A DNA stretch of 64,000 bases from Gonium pectorale (lineage: Eukaryota > Chlorophyta > Chlorophyceae > Chlamydomonadales > Volvocaceae): NCBI GenBank assembly GCA_001584585.1, contig LSYV01000024.1, positions 181,000 through 244,999 of the forward strand. Reading direction: 5' to 3'. A program made the translations under genes and the position numbers. Shown piece by piece: positions 22,301-33,362 of this stretch. Under the pieces are notes generated by a model. It made no database searches. It worked only from the letters and a program-made list of their open reading frames with translations, and had not been told where the DNA came from. Within the stretch, counting starts at the first letter, position 1. Each line of letters opens with the position of its first letter.

Positions 22301-25300
22301 GATGGCCACGACCGCATCCTCGTCACGGTTCGCCGGCCGACCGGCCGGCCGGGCGAAGGCCAGGGCGCAGGCAGAGCCGGGGCGTAGGAGCCGGCGCAGG
22401 GCGTAGGAGGCGGGGCGTAGGCCGGGTCCACGATGCCATGGTGCACACGCGCTGATGAGTTCACTCCGCGCTCACTGCCGCCCCTGGGATCTTGTGTGCT
22501 CCTGGGATCGTTGCAGCAGTGTTCCGGGTATTCCTCGCATTGCAGCATCATGCGTTCCCCTGGCGCAAGTTAACTCCGCAACTGACTGTTGCCGCCGCCG
22601 CCGCCGGCCCCTGGGACCGCCCGCGCAGGTCCAACCGCTGCCGCCTCAGGTTCTCCTCGGCGGGCCACATCACAGCCGGGGGCAGGAGCAGCAGCGGCAG
22701 CCGCAGCGGCCCGGCGCGGGACTTGATGCCGCCGCGCCTGCGGCTTCAGCGGACGCCGCCGCGACGGCGCCGCGGGATAATGCCGGCGGCGGTGGCGGCG
22801 GCATCGCTGCAGGCGTGGCCACGCGTGTCGTACGCATCGCGAGCAGTCCCAGCGGCGGCGCCGGCAGCCGGGACGGAGGCGTCGGAGGGCGGGATAGCGA
22901 CCCAGACGGCGGCAGTGATGATGCTGGTGGTGACATGGACTGTGAGATTGGCGTCTGGCGCAACGGGCAGCGTCGGGGGCTGGCAGCAGCGGCGGCGGCG
23001 GCGGAGGTGGAGGAGGACGACGGTGGCGGCGGCGGCGAGGAGGCCCGCGGGATGGCTCAGCTGGTGGCGCACATGGCCCGGCGATGGGATGCAGGTGCGA
23101 CACATACGGGTCTGGTTAACAGGGTTATCTAGGAGCTGGCTGAAACCAGCAGCATTCGGCCGTGCCGTTGCGCCGAGGCGCTCGAGTGACTCGCGTGCCC
23201 TCGGCCCTTCCTCAGAAGCTGTCCCATGGACTGCCCAGCAATGTCATGTTCCGTCCCATGCATCGAGTGCTGCCCCTCCTCACAACCTGCTCCCTGCCCA
23301 CACGTGGCGACGCGCAGCCGCCCCCCTTGCCTTCACCCGGGTACCCACTCCACTCCTCACCCCTCGCGTCCTCAGGCGTCCAAGCCCTGACGGAGCAGCG
23401 CGCCTCGCTGGGCCGCATGGCGCTGCTCACGCGCGACGCGGAGCGCGCGATCGCCGACGCCGGCCAGGGCCCGCTCCCGACCCACGGGTCGCTGACGCCC
23501 TCGGCCCTCGCCTCCCGGCCGCCCCTGCGGGCGGCCCTGCTCGACCCTGTCCTCGACCTGGAGGATGAGGTGCTGGTGCATGTGGCGGGCGGGGTGGCAG
23601 CGGCAGCGGCAGGGGCGAGGGCAGCAAGAGTGAAGGCGGCAGAGGAGCTGGGAGGCGGATGCGGAGGAGGTAGCTCTGGAGCCTGCCGGGGCACCGGGGC
23701 GGTGGACAGGCTTTTAGATGCTCTGCTCGGGGGAGAGGAGGCCAGGTCCGGGTCCGGGGATAGGATGGCGGCGGCGACGGACGCGGCAGCGGCAGCTGCG
23801 GTCGCGGTTGTAGGGGTGCTAGGCGGTCCCGCGCCCAAGGAGCAGGAGCCCAGAGGCCCCTCGATGGCGGCAGCAACAGCAACAGCCGCCGGTGGTCTTG
23901 AAGGTGGAGCAGGCAGCCTCCCGCCCGGCCGCGTCTCTTTAGTGATGGAGTCGCTGTCGCAGGCACGGCGAGGCGGCGAGTGGGTGCTGCGGGTAGGCCG
24001 GGCGGCCTGGAGGGCGGGGGTGAAGTGGGGCCTTGGGAGGGTGGACTCGGGCGAGGCGTGCGGCATCCGTGCCTGGAGGGGAGGGGTCTTTGGATGAATA
24101 GTTGTCCTCAGTGGTGAAGCCGGAGGTGCATTAAATCCCGCATGCCGTCCGCCAAAGAGGGTTGAAGCGATGCCGGACGGCTGCGGGCAGGTATCTCATG
24201 CATCGCGAGGAGTCGTGCGGAGCATCCGCCCTCGGCCCTCGTTGCTGAGCTGTCTTCATGCGCCCCATTTATCGACTCGGGGCCATCCTCCTTGCCCCGT
24301 TGCCCCACCCAGGGAGTGTTCCGCATCGTCCTGCCAGAGGGGATGCCGCCGGAGCACCTCCAGGTCGATGACGTGGCGTTGTTGCCGTACTGCCTGCCGG
24401 GTCCGTACGGCGCGGCGCCGCCGCCGCTGACAGGCATCCGGGGCGCCTGGGCGGTCCTCAGCCGTGGCGCGCGGACGGTGGCGGTGGAGGCGGCGGTGCC
24501 GCTGCGGGACTTGCTGGCTCTAGCGGCCGCGGAGCGAGGTGAGCGGGGGAATGGCCGCCTAAAGGGAGCTACAAAGGCACGTGTTCCTATGTGGGCCGCT
24601 TCGTCTTCCCCTCGAGGAGACACGAGGAGACGCGAGGAGACGCGGGGCAGGCTGACTGGGTGCGTGTGCGTGCCCAGCATCTGAAGGCCACGATCGTCCG
24701 TCCATGGTAGCTTTCACACGACCGCCTAAGAGCATGAGCTCAGCCATGCCTATGTGAGGCTCCCCATGAATCCACGTGTCACGGCACGCATCGCTGTTCT
24801 TGTTGCTTTGCCTTTGTTGTCTTGGCCGGGCGTCCTGCGCCGACGTTGTCCTTCTTGCTGCTGGTCGCGTTGGAAACCCCTCACATTAGCCACCCCCGGT
24901 CCCATCCGTGTCTGTGAGCTCCCACTGCATGCCGCGTTACCATGTTACGTTGCAGAGGTGATGGTGTGCAGAGTGGGGCTGTTGCTGGCGCTGATGCTGT
25001 CCGGATAAACCTGCCCTGCTCCCGCGCCCTGATCCGTGGATGTCCGCTGCAGGTGGAAGCGCACGGGCAGCCGGCCGGGAGCGGGCCGCGGCCCAGCAGG
25101 ACCTGGCGGTGGCGCTCGGGCCGCTCCCCAGCCTCTTCGACGCAGCCGACCAGGGCCAGGAGCTATGCTCCTACTCGGGCGACAGCATTAGTGGCGATAG
25201 CGACGACGACGGTGACGGCTACATGGACGGCGGCAGTGACGGCGGCAGTGACGGCGGCCTCGACGGCATCGCCGCTGGGGGTGCCACCGCAGGCCTCGCC

Positions 25301-27192
25301 ACCGGCGCGGATGCAGGAAGCAGCGGCGCCGGCGCCGGCGGATGGGTAGGGGAAGGGAGCGGCGGGGCGGCCGCCTGGCTAGCGCTGGGGTCGCTGCAGC
25401 TCGGCGCTGTGGTTCGCCTCACGCTCAGGCAAGGCGGCAGGTCAGGGAGCCAGCCAGCCGCCAGGGCCGCCACGGCACCACCCGCCGCTGGCAGGGAATC
25501 CGGCAAGCGCCCGGCGGGGCCCACGGCGCCGCCGGCTGAGTGGAATCTAGTCTGTACTCTAGAGCTGGATCCAGTCAACGTGGATCTTAACCGGCTGCTG
25601 GCGGCGCCGGAACTGGCGCCGGCGGCGGGGACGGGCGAGGGCGCGTACGGGTCCGGTACGATGACGGGAACGGCTGCGGCGGCGGCGCCCGCGCTACGGC
25701 GGCCTTGCTCGCGCTCAATGCTCCTGGTGGCGGCAGCATCCGGGGCAGCAGGGGCGGTGCTCGGCGGCGGCCGCCGCGATGGCCCGTGGGCTGAGGCAGC
25801 GGCTGCTGCTGGCGCTGACTTTAATGCGGGTTGTGGCGGCGGCCACGGGAGGACGCCTCGCAGCGGCCAGTGCGGGATGGCCCCCGAGCTGGCGGCGCGG
25901 CTGCGGACGCTGCCGGGCGTTGCGTGGCAGGGACCCGGTGAGCGCCGCCCCCCGGCGCTGTGCGGCTGCCTGTTTTTCATGGCCTTGTCGCTGGCTGGTC
26001 CGGACCACAGCGTGTTGCCGATGCGCAGCGCGCGCCCCCTTTCTCAGGGGTAACATCCCAGGGGCTGACTGTAGCGGCGTCAGCATCTGTAGGTGCGGGT
26101 ACCGTGAGCAGACCAGCAATTCATGCAGATGGCCGTGTGCTGTATACCGTGTCCTTATATGATTGGCGATAGACGGCCTTTCGTTGTCTCCCATACGTGA
26201 TCTACCCCAATGTGCACTGCACGACACGTGCTCTGCATTTTGTATGGTCTATCCCATAGTGTGACTAACCCGGTACGTGCTCCATTCCTCGCAGAGCCTG
26301 AAATCTGCGGACGCGGCGCCGCCGAGGGGGCTCGGCCCGAGGGGCGTGCCGAGCTCGCGCTCCTGTGGGAGGGCCCGTCGGGCTGGCGGTGCGGCGTCGC
26401 CCTGTTGCCGTACGGCATGTACGGCACCGAGGTGGAGCTGTCGTACATGGGCGGCGACGCATCCGACGGTTGGGGCGAGGTGGCTCTCTGTGAGCTGGAG
26501 CGACTCGTGTGCAGCGCCGCCGCGGCCTGGTGCGAGCAGGTACGGGAGCGGGAGGGGCAGCCGGGAGGGGGAGAACTGGGAGGGGGAGGGCCCGTCGGCT
26601 CCCTCGATCATGTTAATCTCCCGCTTAACAGAAGAAGCTAACCAACATGCGCGCGCACGTGGCAGGCGCTCGCACCGTACAATGTACGCGGCGGCGCCTC
26701 TCTTTCCCTCGCGAATCCTGTTGCTCCCCACCCCCGGCCCTTCGGCGGTCCACATCGGGCCCCTCCCGGTGACCTACACGAATCCCTTCGGCCCCGCGCC
26801 CGCAGGTGGGTCGACAGTTGGCGGTTACGCGCCCCAGCCCGCTGGACCCCGCCCCGCTGGGGCTCCTGGGCGGCGCCGCCGAGCTGCTCCAGCGCTGCGT
26901 TGGGGCGGGCCTGGAGCTGCTGGAGGGAGCGCTCGTGGCGCAGAGGCGGGAGGAGCTCGCGCGGCAGCGGCAGCGGCAAGGGCATCGCCTGGCGCCGGAG
27001 CTTCGGGCGGGGGACGGGCGGGGGGCGGGCTGGAGGCTGGGGAAGGAGGACGTGGAGGTGGAGGAGGGGCCGGGTGTCGGAGATGCGGAGTGTGCGGGAC
27101 CCGGCGCGTCGGAACTGCAGGCGGGGCTGCGGGAGCTTCTGCGGCTGCAGGTGCAGCTGGGCTGCGCGATGGAGGCCTTCTTGGCAGCTTGA
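19358..27192 (+). CDS. Large orphan protein, about 1,740 aa, 8 exons
   Basis: Not recognised. Eight exons join with consistent phase: 19358-20801, 21298-22250, 22629-23094, 23376-23992, 24313-24538, 25053-25937, 26295-26539 and 26806-27192; exon 4's donor (CGG|GTAGGC) is the weakest. The N-terminal third has short hydrophobic strand-like runs spaced by Gly/Ala loops (GRFAVHLWSV, PWAVLQPAPTRLLLLGF, PTLVGCRSGRLQLLTP), which suggests a beta-propeller-like fold; this is an impression, not a match. The middle carries acidic runs and Gly/Ala-rich linkers. Better-ordered segments include VQALTEQRASLGRMALLTRD, GVFRIVLPEGMPPEHLQVDD and WRCGVALLPYGMYGTEVELS. The last exon is Leu/Gln/Arg-rich and probably helical. 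Two phrases, VDDVALLPYCLPGPYG and GVALLPYGMYG, resemble each other, so a repeated domain is possible. No signal peptide, membrane segment or catalytic motif is seen. Long antisense frames overlap it but lack splice consistency. Confidence 0.7.
20986..21146. repeat. 23-bp tandem repeat, about 7 copies, in intron 1
   Basis: Six near-identical 23-bp units (starting gacctggcttctc; one has gatctgg) from 20986 to 21123 and a degenerate seventh. It lies inside intron 1 of the large orphan gene. Because 23 is not a multiple of three, each strand cycles through all frames, and the minus strand stays open and yields a 23-residue periodic peptide that is very probably meaningless. Confidence 0.95.
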
Positions 27193-29817
27193 AGGATAAG
27201 GGTGGCGGGGGTGCGTATTTCGGGTGTATTTCGGGTGTATTGGGACTGGCCCGCGTTCTTCCATGCATCAGGGATGCAGACGCGGGGGATGTTGGGACCG
27301 CTTCCCGCGATGGGAAGGGCCAGCGCAGGCACCTGCGCAAGTACGTGACGAGTGTGAGCCTGGGGCCCGAGCAAGGACCTATGTTGCGGTTTTTTTTCGT
27401 GATGGCACTACCGGTAATTGATTGTGACTTTGGAATCAGGTGTCCAACGGTTCCTTACGACCTGAGTTGCTGGGCCCTTCGCAGGCTCTGTTGAGGGGGA
27501 AAAGCGCACGGCCACTGGCCATATTACTTCCCTCCTCTTTCCAGGGGTATATGAGTGTTGAGCACATATCAACAGGCTCCTGGGCACGCAGGCTGGGGAC
27601 TGTGGTCTGGGCATTGCTTGCGGTCACGGTCGGCACGGTCGTGGCCCTGATAACGGCCATGCTGGGAAGCCCTTTGCGAGGGGCGCAGAGAGTGGGTGTG
27701 CTGCAAGGTCTTATGACGCCCAAAGGTTGCCGGGTGAGTGCTGGGTATGCGCGACCTCTTCCCGTCCAGGCCCGGTAGACAGAAGAAACAGGGTTTGGGG
27801 AATGATCAAATGCCCGCTGACATGGTAGGGACTCCGCGTGCCGCGCTGCGCTGCGCGCCATGCGGCCGTACCTTTGGCTATGCTCCTATGCACTCACAAA
27901 AATGATTACAAAAAATGTGCACACCTGAGTGGCCCATCCCCGGGAACCACAATTTGCCCTCAAGACGACCCATGGGTCACTGGGCACATGTAGCGTCGCT
28001 TGGGTGGGCGTATGCCGGCTGGAGCTCTGGACACAGCGCCGGGCGCAGTAGTGTGCTAACCCAGTGCTGGTCCCCACAAGCTTGGGTAGTGGCGAGTGTC
28101 TTCGCAGAGGGCAACAGATGGGACGCACGAGCGGGTCGTGGTCAAGCCCAACGCCTTCCCACTGGTCTGGGTAATCCCACCTACGAGGGGGTGGAGCCAT
28201 GCTCGGACGCTGCAGGCGGAGCACATGTGCGGGGGGGGGGCGGACGGGGGCTCATGTGCGCCAAGGGGTCATGCGGAGCATTCGCCCTCGCCCCTCGTCG
28301 AGCAGCTTTCTTCATGCGCCCGCGCCTTTCATCGACTAAGGGGCCCTCCTCCTTGCCCCGTTGCCACTCCCAGAGAGTCTTTCGTACGGCGCGCCGCCGG
28401 CGCCGCCGGCAGGCATCCGGGGCGCCTGGGCTCTCCTCTGCCGCGGCACGTGGAGGCTGCGGTGGAGGCGGCGGTATCGTTGCAGTACCCGATGGCTCTG
28501 TCAGCCGCGGAGCGGGGTGAGCGGGGGAGTGGCCGTCCAGAGACAGAGGGGAGCGTCAAAGGCACGTGCTCGCTATGTGGGCCGCTACGCCGTCGCCTCG
28601 AGGAGACACGAGTGGACACCAGGGGACACCAGGAGACTCGAGGAGTCGCCTCGAGCAGGCTGAGTGAGCTCATGCGCCTGCCCAGCATCTGAGGACTACG
28701 ATTGCCCGCCATGGGTGCTGTTCATCTGATTCCCTGTGAGCATGAGGTTGCTGCAGGTGCTGCAACGGACAGGCAGCATCTCCGTGTACGGCAAAGTGCA
28801 GCCCATGGGCGGCCGTACACGTGCCGCCGTCGCTGGCGGTGCCGGCGACTCGGCGACGCGCTCGGCTGAGCTGTCGCCGCCGTCGTCCATGGAGATGCCT
28901 GCCGCCAGAGCGGCGGCGCGGCTCACTGGCGGCGGCTACGCGGAGCCCCATACGCTATCACGCCAGCCATGCCCACCATGTGAGGCCGCCCACGTGAAGT
29001 ACGCACACGTCTCCGTTATCCTGCCTTGCCTTAATTGCAGGTTACAGGTTAAAAGAGTACAGTCTCCCTGGAGACGGTTTGCAGGCCACACGAGCCGATT
29101 AGCTCCTATCCCGCCATAGCAGAGGGGGTGAAGCGCAATTATGAGTCGGGTTCTGGACCGTAGGTAGGTAGGTAGGAAAGTAGGTGGGTAAGGCCCAGAA
29201 CCCGAAATGAAAAGCAATGAAAAGCGCAACTTTGTCCTTCATGGTTTGGGCCGCCGGGACGCCCTGTACGGGCTGGCTGGGGTGCACCAGCGTGCCCCTC
29301 TTCCTGTGGATGTGGCGTTACATACAATCCCACAGTGCTCACTCGGATGGCCACGACCAGTAAGTACCACGAGCGCTGCTCTAATCTCAGCACGCTAGCT
29401 GGATACACGACACCAAGATACATCTAATGTGACACCAAACACAGGTGATACTCACGCAGATATGACACGATGCAACTACCAACTGAAACGGCGTGCCAAA
29501 TCCAGGGTAATAACCTGAGCACTAACGGAAGCCACGGAACGTACTACATCAAGGAACCTAATATCTCCTGACATGATCACTCGGATGGCCGTTGCCTTCA
29601 AGGTCCAAGGACATGTCCTTGGGTGAGACGGCGGTACGGTGAGACCGCTGCGGTTGGCGACCACCGCGGCTCTGACAGCTCTGACAGCACTTGCCAAGCT
29701 CATCCTCACACGCCCCACACTCAAGTTTTGCAGTCCGATAGCTGCACTAGGGACCTAGACCAGGTAACAAGATAGGAACATCCGGCCCCGCCGCTGCGAC
29801 GGCCGCTCGCACGGGCT
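27193..29817. other. Intergenic with exon fragment and microsatellite
   Basis: No intact gene supported. It holds a degenerate copy of exon 5 of the preceding gene (28263-28712), a gtag-type microsatellite near 29159-29175, and a 14-bp direct repeat (tcactcggatggcc) at about 29339 and 29578. A plus-strand frame at 27440-27778 contains one hydrophobic stretch (WALLAVTVGTVVALITAML), but there is no other support for a gene. Confidence 0.55.
28263..28712 (+). pseudogene. Decayed duplicate of exon 5 region of the large orphan gene
   Basis: Matches about 24205-24710 in order: gcggagcat-cgccctcg, tcttcatgcgccc, cctccttgccccgttgcc, then after a deletion of roughly 80 bp ggcatccggggcgcctggg, ggtggaggcggcggt, gccgcggagcg-ggtgagcggg, atgtgggccgct, ctcgaggagacacgag and gcccagcatctga. 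The copy includes intron sequence on both sides and the exon's GT donor, so it arose by DNA duplication, not by reverse transcription. The deletion removes the start of the exon (GVFRIVLP...). It carries no open frame of its own. Confidence 0.8.
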
Positions 29818-32178
29818 ATGCAGCCACTGAACGTGCATGTCGCAGCAGCCCTGGGCGGGCTGTTTGGCAGCGAGGAGGCCGCGGACTGCGCGATCCTGTT
29901 CGTCCGCTCGTCCGAGGCCGGCCCCGCAACGGCGGGCTCCAAGCGCAGCCGGTCCCAGGCCGATGGCGAGGAGGCGGAGCCGCTCGCCGAGCCGCTTCCT
30001 GCCCATACCCTCGTCATCCGTTACGCGTCGGGCTGGTTCGCCGCCAAGGTGAAGACGATACGGGGGGTCGGGGCTCGATCACGTGTGTGTTGAGCGACCG
30101 ACCCACGGGTCTGCCGAAGCGGGTGCAGCAACCTGCGGCAAGCTGCGAAGCGGCGACCTCCAGGCGGCAATAGAAAAAATGAGCCCCTCGCTGCTGTGTT
30201 TGGCGCAGCTGCCGTGCACGGCCCTGGTGCACAAACGACCCACGGGTCTGCTGCGGCGAGCGGGGCGAGCGGGCGCGGGGCACGACCGATCATTCCGGCC
30301 TCTGCTGCAGCCTTGATGGTTGGCTACCGTACCGGGGGACGCGGCGCATGCCAGCGGCCCAAAGTGATCGACTGCGCACACACCGGAGTGAGCCGGCACC
30401 ACCCCTCTCCATCCCAGCCACATACACATTGTGCCCTCCCCTCCCCTCCACTCCCCTCGCCTGCACCTCCGCAGCTGCCCAACACGAGGGCCAGCCAGCA
30501 GCTTGATGGCGCTGCTGGCGATGTCCCGCTACTACCGCCAACCCCGCAGCAGCAGCACCAGCAGCCCAATGGCGTCTTTTCTGGCGGTGACACCGAGGGC
30601 AGCGGCCCCGGCAACTTTGCAATCCGCCGTCTGTCCGGTGCTGCGGCGGCCCTGCCTGTGCTGCGGGTGCCGCTGGGCGGCCCGGAGGAGGTGCCGGCCG
30701 CCCGCGCCGCCGTTCAGTTCGCGTACACGGGGCGGGTGGCAGCGGGAACCAGCGTGCGGGAGGCGCTGGAGCTGTACCGGCAGGGCCAGTACCTGCAGGT
30801 GGAGGGCTGCGGGGCCGCGTGCCTTGCTGCCATTGGAAGCATGCTAGAGGCAGACGTCTCCTCCTCCGGTAGCAGCGGTACCAGCGGCAGCGGCGTCGGT
30901 GGTGGTGGCGGCAGCGCCGCCGAACACAGCCGTGCTGCCGGACACGACAGTTGCTCCAGCGACCAGTCGGGCTCTGTGATCCTGGAGCTGTACGAGTGCA
31001 TCCGGCTGTGGCCCGACCCCGCCCTGGAGCCCGCCTTTGCCTCCATTCTGTCAGCGGCTGAGCCGCGACTGGTGGCGCACTTTGGCGACACGCTGGCGGT
31101 CCTCAACATGCCGGAGCTGCGGCAGCAGCTGCTGGGTCTGCCGGCGGAGGGGCTGGAGGTGCTGCTTGAGTCGGACAACTTTGGGACCGACGATGAGAGC
31201 AGCATCCTGCTGCTGCTGGCGACCTGGGTGCAGCGAAACGGCGACAAGCTGGACGGCGGGACGGTGGAGCGGCTGTGCCGGCTGGTTCGGCTGGCGCAGC
31301 TCAGCCCGCACTTTGCCAGGGTCATGCTGCCGGCGCTGGCATGCGCCCGCCTTGCATCCCGGGCGGCGGGCGCAGGGGGACCTTGCGGGGGCTGGTTTCC
31401 CATCACCTGTGCGGAGGCCATTCACCTTACCAGCGTCTGCACGGCGGCCGCCAACAAGGAGGGAGTCCACGTCGGGCTGCTGCGTCGTGCCGGTGTGGGG
31501 ATGTACGACCTCGCGTCCGCCCGCTTCAGCACCAGGAGGCGCCGCCGGAGCCCCACCAGCCGCAGCAGCGCACAGCAGCCCTCGGGCTCAGGGCGGCAGC
31601 AGCAGCAGCAGCCCCCCGCCTTTGGGTGGTCCATCAGCCAGGAGGAGCTGGAGCGGCAGCTGGAGGGGCTACGGCCGGGCGGCACGATCAGCCTTCTAGC
31701 TGACGCGGACAGCGGTCTGGGCGCCATCTCCGCCCGCGGCTTCCACTGGACGCCCTGTATCGCGTATGATCACGATGACGCGGCCACGGAGCTGTTCATG
31801 CGCTGCGACCTGCCGGCGGCGTACGGGCTGGACGAGGCATCGCTTGGCGGCCCGCTGGCGGCGCTGGCCCGGATCGGCGCGGCCCGGCTGGAGGTGGACC
31901 GCTGGCGGGGCGACGGGCCCCGGGAGGTGGCCGCTCACAAGGTCTTCAATGCGAGTCCGTGCATCATTGTCGGCGACCAAGGCATGAACTGCAACATGTT
32001 CATTAAGGTGCCGCTGACGCGGCAGCAGCCGGCGGAGGCCCAGGGTGAGGCGGTTGCGGTGAGCCAGTCGCAGCGGGCGCCAGCATGCACCAGTGGCGGC
32101 AGCAGCGGCCTGCTGCGAGCCTGGGAGGATTACCTGCACGGGGGCAGGATGACGGGTCGGCTGGTGGTCCTGCCCTGA
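29818..32178 (+). CDS. BTB/POZ-BACK domain protein
   Basis: About 644 aa from two exons, 29818-30048 (AAG|GTGAAG donor) and 30475-32178 (tccgcag acceptor), phase 0. The BTB/POZ fold is split by an insertion: DCAILFVRS near residue 22 (beta-strand and D of the BTB start), HTLVIRYASGWFAAK at about 63-77, then, after a Gln/Ser-rich loop, LPVLRVPLGGPEEVPAARAAVQFAYTGRV, the typical BTB end with an F-x-YTG motif. A BACK-like helical region follows (ILELYECIRLWPDPAL, LLESDNFGTDDESSILLLLATW, LVRLAQLSPHFARVMLP). The C-terminal part (about 430-644) has Gln-rich and Arg-rich linkers and a conserved-looking domain with GWSISQEELERQLEGLRPGG and ASPCIIVGDQGMNCNMF. BTB-BACK proteins commonly act as substrate adaptors for Cullin-3 ubiquitin ligases; that role is inferred here. 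The ATG at 29818 is the first in frame and precedes the BTB start directly. Confidence 0.88.
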
Positions 32179-33362
32179 CGACGACTGATGAGGAGCAGGC
32201 CGCAGGGCGGCTGTCCCCACGCACGTGGGCCACCTTCAGGCCACGGGTGTGGCGGGCACGCGGGCTGGCTTTCCCTTCGGTATTCATGCGCTGAATTTAT
32301 GTGCGTGTCGCACTTCGGCAGATGTACGGGGCGTGTGAGACCGGTCCACAGTCCACTCCGCATGCACACTGTTTGCGGTGAAAGGAGCAGGCCGAGGACG
32401 GGGAGCAGGATGGCGGAACGGCGGAGCAAGAAGAATGCCAGGCTCTAGGCACGCAATATGGATAGAATTGACGGAGATTGTCTAGCTGGTAGGCAGACGC
32501 GCAGCACAGTGGGTGCATGGTGCCCGCAGTACCGTACTGTACCGCTCCCTAAGCGTGTGCGTGATGCAGGGCTCACAGGCAGGGGAGCAGGGCTCTCAGG
32601 CAGGGGAGCAGGGCTCTCAGGAAGGAGCCGGGACGGGGTGTGCGGAGAGCGTAGCGAGACCTGCTGCCGACTATATCTGCCTGAGTGGGCGGGCACGCAT
32701 GCAATCCACGTTGAGAGGGCTGGAGTCTGCGCGTGGAGCGACGAATGGGCAAGGCTTCTGCATCGCCGCCGCCTCTGCCTGCTCGTGGCCTCTTGGTGTG
32801 TGGTGCGCGCTTTCCAAAGTAGATGAAGGCGGCTGTGGAATGCCGGTTAGGTTGGCCAATGCGCGATCCGTTTCAATAAATCGAATCTCCAAATTAGGTA
32901 CAAGTCCCCGCCCAGCCGTCCCTCACCGGACGCGTCACTGCCCATGCAAACCCGCCGCATACGCGCAATAGCGCTCCAGTCCCAACACCAGCGCTCCTGA
33001 CCCGTCGGGCGCCAGCAGCCACATTGCCGTGCCTGCGACACTGCAGGTTTGTCGCGAAGTCGGCTCCGTCTCCGTTTCGCCTCCAAACGCGGCCGAGTGC
33101 CTTCTGGCACCACCACTGAGCCAGTCCAGGCCGCCTCAGCCAACGAGCTCGCGCCCACCACAGCCCGGGTCGCTCGCCCGGCGCTCCGCTTGCCGCTGTC
33201 CACGTGCGTCCCGACTTCGCCAGCAGCTTCCCCAGTCGGCCACGCGGCTCACACCTCCCGCGGCACACACACCCGCCCAGTCCCGCTCAGTCCCGCCCAG
33301 TTCCGCCCAGTCCGATTGCCGCGTTCCGACATCGGCAGCACGTCGGCCACGCGGCCCAGACC
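32179..33362. other. Intergenic between convergent BTB and phosphatase genes
   Basis: It contains the 3' untranslated regions of both neighbours. No TGTAA signal is obvious for either gene. A 21-bp tandem repeat lies at 32570-32632. Minus-strand frames near 32847-33268 show no motif. Confidence 0.5.
32570..32632. repeat. 21-bp tandem repeat, three copies
   Basis: Three tandem 21-bp units starting gggctcacaggcaggg or gggctctcaggcaggg; the third is partly degenerate. The length is a multiple of three, so the overlapping frame shows a repeated GRGAGLS peptide, but no gene model includes it. Confidence 0.9.

Noticed and set aside
21349..22551. Minus-strand frame of 400 codons
   Set aside because: Antisense of exon 2 of the orphan gene; Pro/Arg-rich low complexity with no motif.
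27440..27778. Plus-strand frame with one hydrophobic segment as a small membrane-protein gene
   Set aside because: No conserved phrase and no splice partner, and the minus strand is equally open.
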